This document shows, piece by piece, positions 62,711 through 64,000 of a stretch of DNA of 64,000 nt (positions are counted from its first letter, which is position 1; every line of letters starts with the position of its first letter). The notes beneath the pieces are model-generated. The model saw only the letters and a program-made list of their open reading frames with translations, had not been told where the DNA came from and did not search any database. The stretch comes from an uncultured Prevotellaceae bacterium (lineage in GTDB: Bacteria; Bacteroidota; Bacteroidia; Bacteroidales; Bacteroidaceae): NCBI GenBank assembly GCA_900318815.1, contig ONMA01000026.1, forward strand, positions 62,001-126,000. The letters are read 5' to 3'. The position numbers and the translations under genes were made by a program.

Positions 62711-62820
62711 TGGCGAATCACACCGTGATTAATGTGACATCACGGTGTAATCAATGTTTCCTCAGGGTGTGATGAATGCCTCGTCAGGGTGTAACGAATG
62801 CTTCGCCAAGGTGTCAAGGA
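62711..62820. repeat. 22-bp degenerate tandem repeat, five units
   Basis: Units 62711, 62733, 62755, 62777 and 62799, all exactly 22 bases, with consensus TGnnnCnTCAGGGTGTnATGAA; a possible sixth degenerate 21-base unit precedes at 62690. No spacers, so not a CRISPR. It lies between the AT-rich array and the restriction gene. Confidence 0.75.
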
Positions 62821-62965
62821 TTATTTAACAGCAACGTCAATAGGTGTCTTCCGAATACAAGATAAGATAAAGTCTTGAATATAAACTATTTACGTAAAAT
62901 CCCCAAAACTCTCGTTGCACACTTTATTTAATGTTAGAGGATTAGACTAACTTCATTACGTGTTT

Positions 62966-63811
62966 TTAGGTTATCGAGAATACCGTGGAATCGGAAATCT
63001 TTGTCTCCAGAATCTTTGCGATTTCCTCGAAGCCGACATTGGCCTCAGCGTTCAAGCCTAAGAGCTTTGAGATTCCCTCGCTGTCGGTACTGCAACGGCT
63101 GTCGAGCACCAGCTTATAGTCTTTGCTTTCCTTTTTGAGCTTGTAGGCGTGAAAGTGCATGGAGTCGCCGATGAGCGGCTGGGTGTTCACGTGGTCGAAC
63201 GAGAACTCTTTCTTTATGTATTCGAGAAGATGGTCTTGAATGACGAGGACGAGATGCTTGTTGATGCTCTCGAAGGTATCGATTTTATGATGAAGCTGAA
63301 CGAGGATGGTCTTGGCAGTCATCTTCCAGTTCATGCCAAAAGACTTCTCTGGTGCGGGGACATTCTTTTTCAGTCCTAACTCTTGCAAAGCGAGTTCGCG
63401 CTCAGGCCATACCGTTCCCGTGGTGTCCATTGTCTGAAGTTCGATGCCGACGAAGTCTTTCACTTTGCGGTTCGAGTCTGTGGAAACAAGGAAATAGTCC
63501 ACGCTACCGCCGGGTATGGCCACTTCTGGCACGAGGTGCAGTTCGTTGCCAGGCTGATGCGAAGTAAGCAGGTGCAGACAGTCGGCGAATATCTGATTGC
63601 GTTCCAGTAGGCGATGGGGGCAGATGATGACGTCCTTATTTTCTGCTCCGTAACAAACAGTACAGGTGCCGATGCTGACCGTGGCCTGACTTTTGCGTAC
63701 CTTGAAGCATCTTTTACCAGAATAGCGACATTGCTGACTCTTAATCAGCCCTTTCCACTTGACATCGTCACGCTCTACTGAAAAGGTAAATAGTTCCCTG
63801 ACTCTTGACAT
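62966..63811 (-). CDS. NotI-like type II restriction endonuclease
   Basis: 281 residues from ATG 63811 (MSRVRELFTF); the longer frame overlaps the methyltransferase in another frame. NotI-family features: an N-terminal cysteine cluster (Cys 28, 35, 50, 53, 64: QQCRYSGKRC ... GTCTVCYG ... IICPHR) that in NotI binds iron, then a PD-(D/E)XK-type core with Asp in SVDYFL (105) and Glu/Gln in GIELQTMD (124, 126), as in the D..ExQ active site of NotI. It overlaps the methyltransferase gene by 37 bases in the same operon, the standard restriction-modification layout. NotI cuts GCGGCCGC; whether this enzyme has the same site is unknown. Confidence 0.8.
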   Translation of the reverse strand: MSRVRELFTFSVERDDVKWKGLIKSQQCRYSGKRCFKVRKSQATVSIGTCTVCYGAENKDVIICPHRLLERNQIFADCLHLLTSHQPGNELHLVPEVAIPGGSVDYFLVSTDSNRKVKDFVGIELQTMDTTGTVWPERELALQELGLKKNVPAPEKSFGMNWKMTAKTILVQLHHKIDTFESINKHLVLVIQDHLLEYIKKEFSFDHVNTQPLIGDSMHFHAYKLKKESKDYKLVLDSRCSTDSEGISKLLGLNAEANVGFEEIAKILETKISDSTVFSIT

Positions 63812-64000
63812 ATTCTTTGCTTGGCTAATTTGATGTATTCGTTCGACAGGTCGATGCCGACGGACTTGCGCCCCAGCTCGTATGCCACCTTCATCGTCGT
63901 GCCCGTGCCGCTGAAGGGGTCGAGCACCACGCCGTCCTGCGGGCAGGTCGATTTGATGGGGATGACGCATAGTTCCTCGGGGTATGGGGCGAAGTGCATC
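63775..64000 (-). CDS. DNA methyltransferase (N4/N6, site-specific), 3' end only
   Basis: Only the C-terminal ~74 residues are in the window; the gene continues beyond base 64000. The SAM-binding motif DPFSGTGTTMKVAYELGR followed by VGIDLSNEYI..A..RI is at the C-terminal end, as in beta-class N4-cytosine/N6-adenine methyltransferases (catalytic motif first). The preceding FAPYPEELCVIPIKSTCP is also typical. It would protect the site cut by the overlapping NotI-like nuclease. Confidence 0.9.
   Translation of the reverse strand, partial: MHFAPYPEELCVIPIKSTCPQDGVVLDPFSGTGTTMKVAYELGRKSVGIDLSNEYIKLAKQRICQESGNYLPFQ

Noticed and set aside
62711..62820. Possible short CRISPR array
   Set aside because: Units are directly adjacent without spacers, vary in sequence, and no cas gene is present.

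Overview
The window reads as chromosomal DNA of a member of the Bacteroidota, most likely the Prevotella/Segatella group. Four things point there: promoters of the TTTG-19/20-TAnnTTTG type, a SusC/SusD pair, several secreted proteins ending in type IX (Por) secretion sorting tails, and GroEL with a GGM-rich tail. No tRNA, rRNA, CRISPR array or integrase was recognised.

Left end (1-14.2 kb): the 3' part of a BREX phage-defence operon on the + strand. The genes pglX, pglZ and brxL are clear; brxA, brxB and brxC would lie off the left edge. The operon is packed with extra defence-like genes: a Septu-type pair (ATPase plus HNH nuclease) before pglX, a three-gene module (DUF262-like protein, DUF3696-type ATPase, unrecognised protein) between pglX and pglZ, and an Abi/HEPN-like gene after brxL. 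Gaps are a few bases to about 36 bases, and the block ends at a hairpin terminator.

14.2-19.3 kb: a decayed zone with a dead YafQ-type toxin-antitoxin pair and a remnant of an ATPase gene. It is followed by an inverted-repeat/11-bp tandem-repeat region directly upstream of a VapE/VirE-type primase-helicase gene, then an AlbA_2 (Schlafen-type) protein and a MITE-like element.

19.3-34.8 kb: a CPA2 cation:proton antiporter, a Mfa2/FimB-like lipoprotein, groES-groEL (with a candidate sigma-54 promoter), and a polysaccharide utilisation locus (GH28, GH2, SusC, SusD) suggestive of pectin use.

34.9-50 kb: three consecutive secreted proteins (a 205-residue-repeat helical protein, a CxxC thioredoxin-like Omp28-type protein and a 1642-residue multidomain protein). 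Housekeeping genes sppA, lpxK, a purine nucleoside phosphorylase, thiL and ndk follow, with a candidate small RNA between thiL and ndk.

50-64 kb: a second MITE copy, a DUF4130 protein invaded by a 121-bp palindromic element, two large minus-strand secreted proteins (a C10 streptopain-like peptidase and an Fn3/anchor-J protein), and small 58-residue peptide genes downstream of them. The second of these small genes has been fused to its neighbour by a deletion. About 2.1 kb of AT-rich inverted-repeat array and a 22-bp tandem repeat come next. The window closes with a type II restriction-modification pair whose nuclease resembles NotI. Both ends of the window therefore carry anti-phage systems, separated by core and surface-exposed functions.
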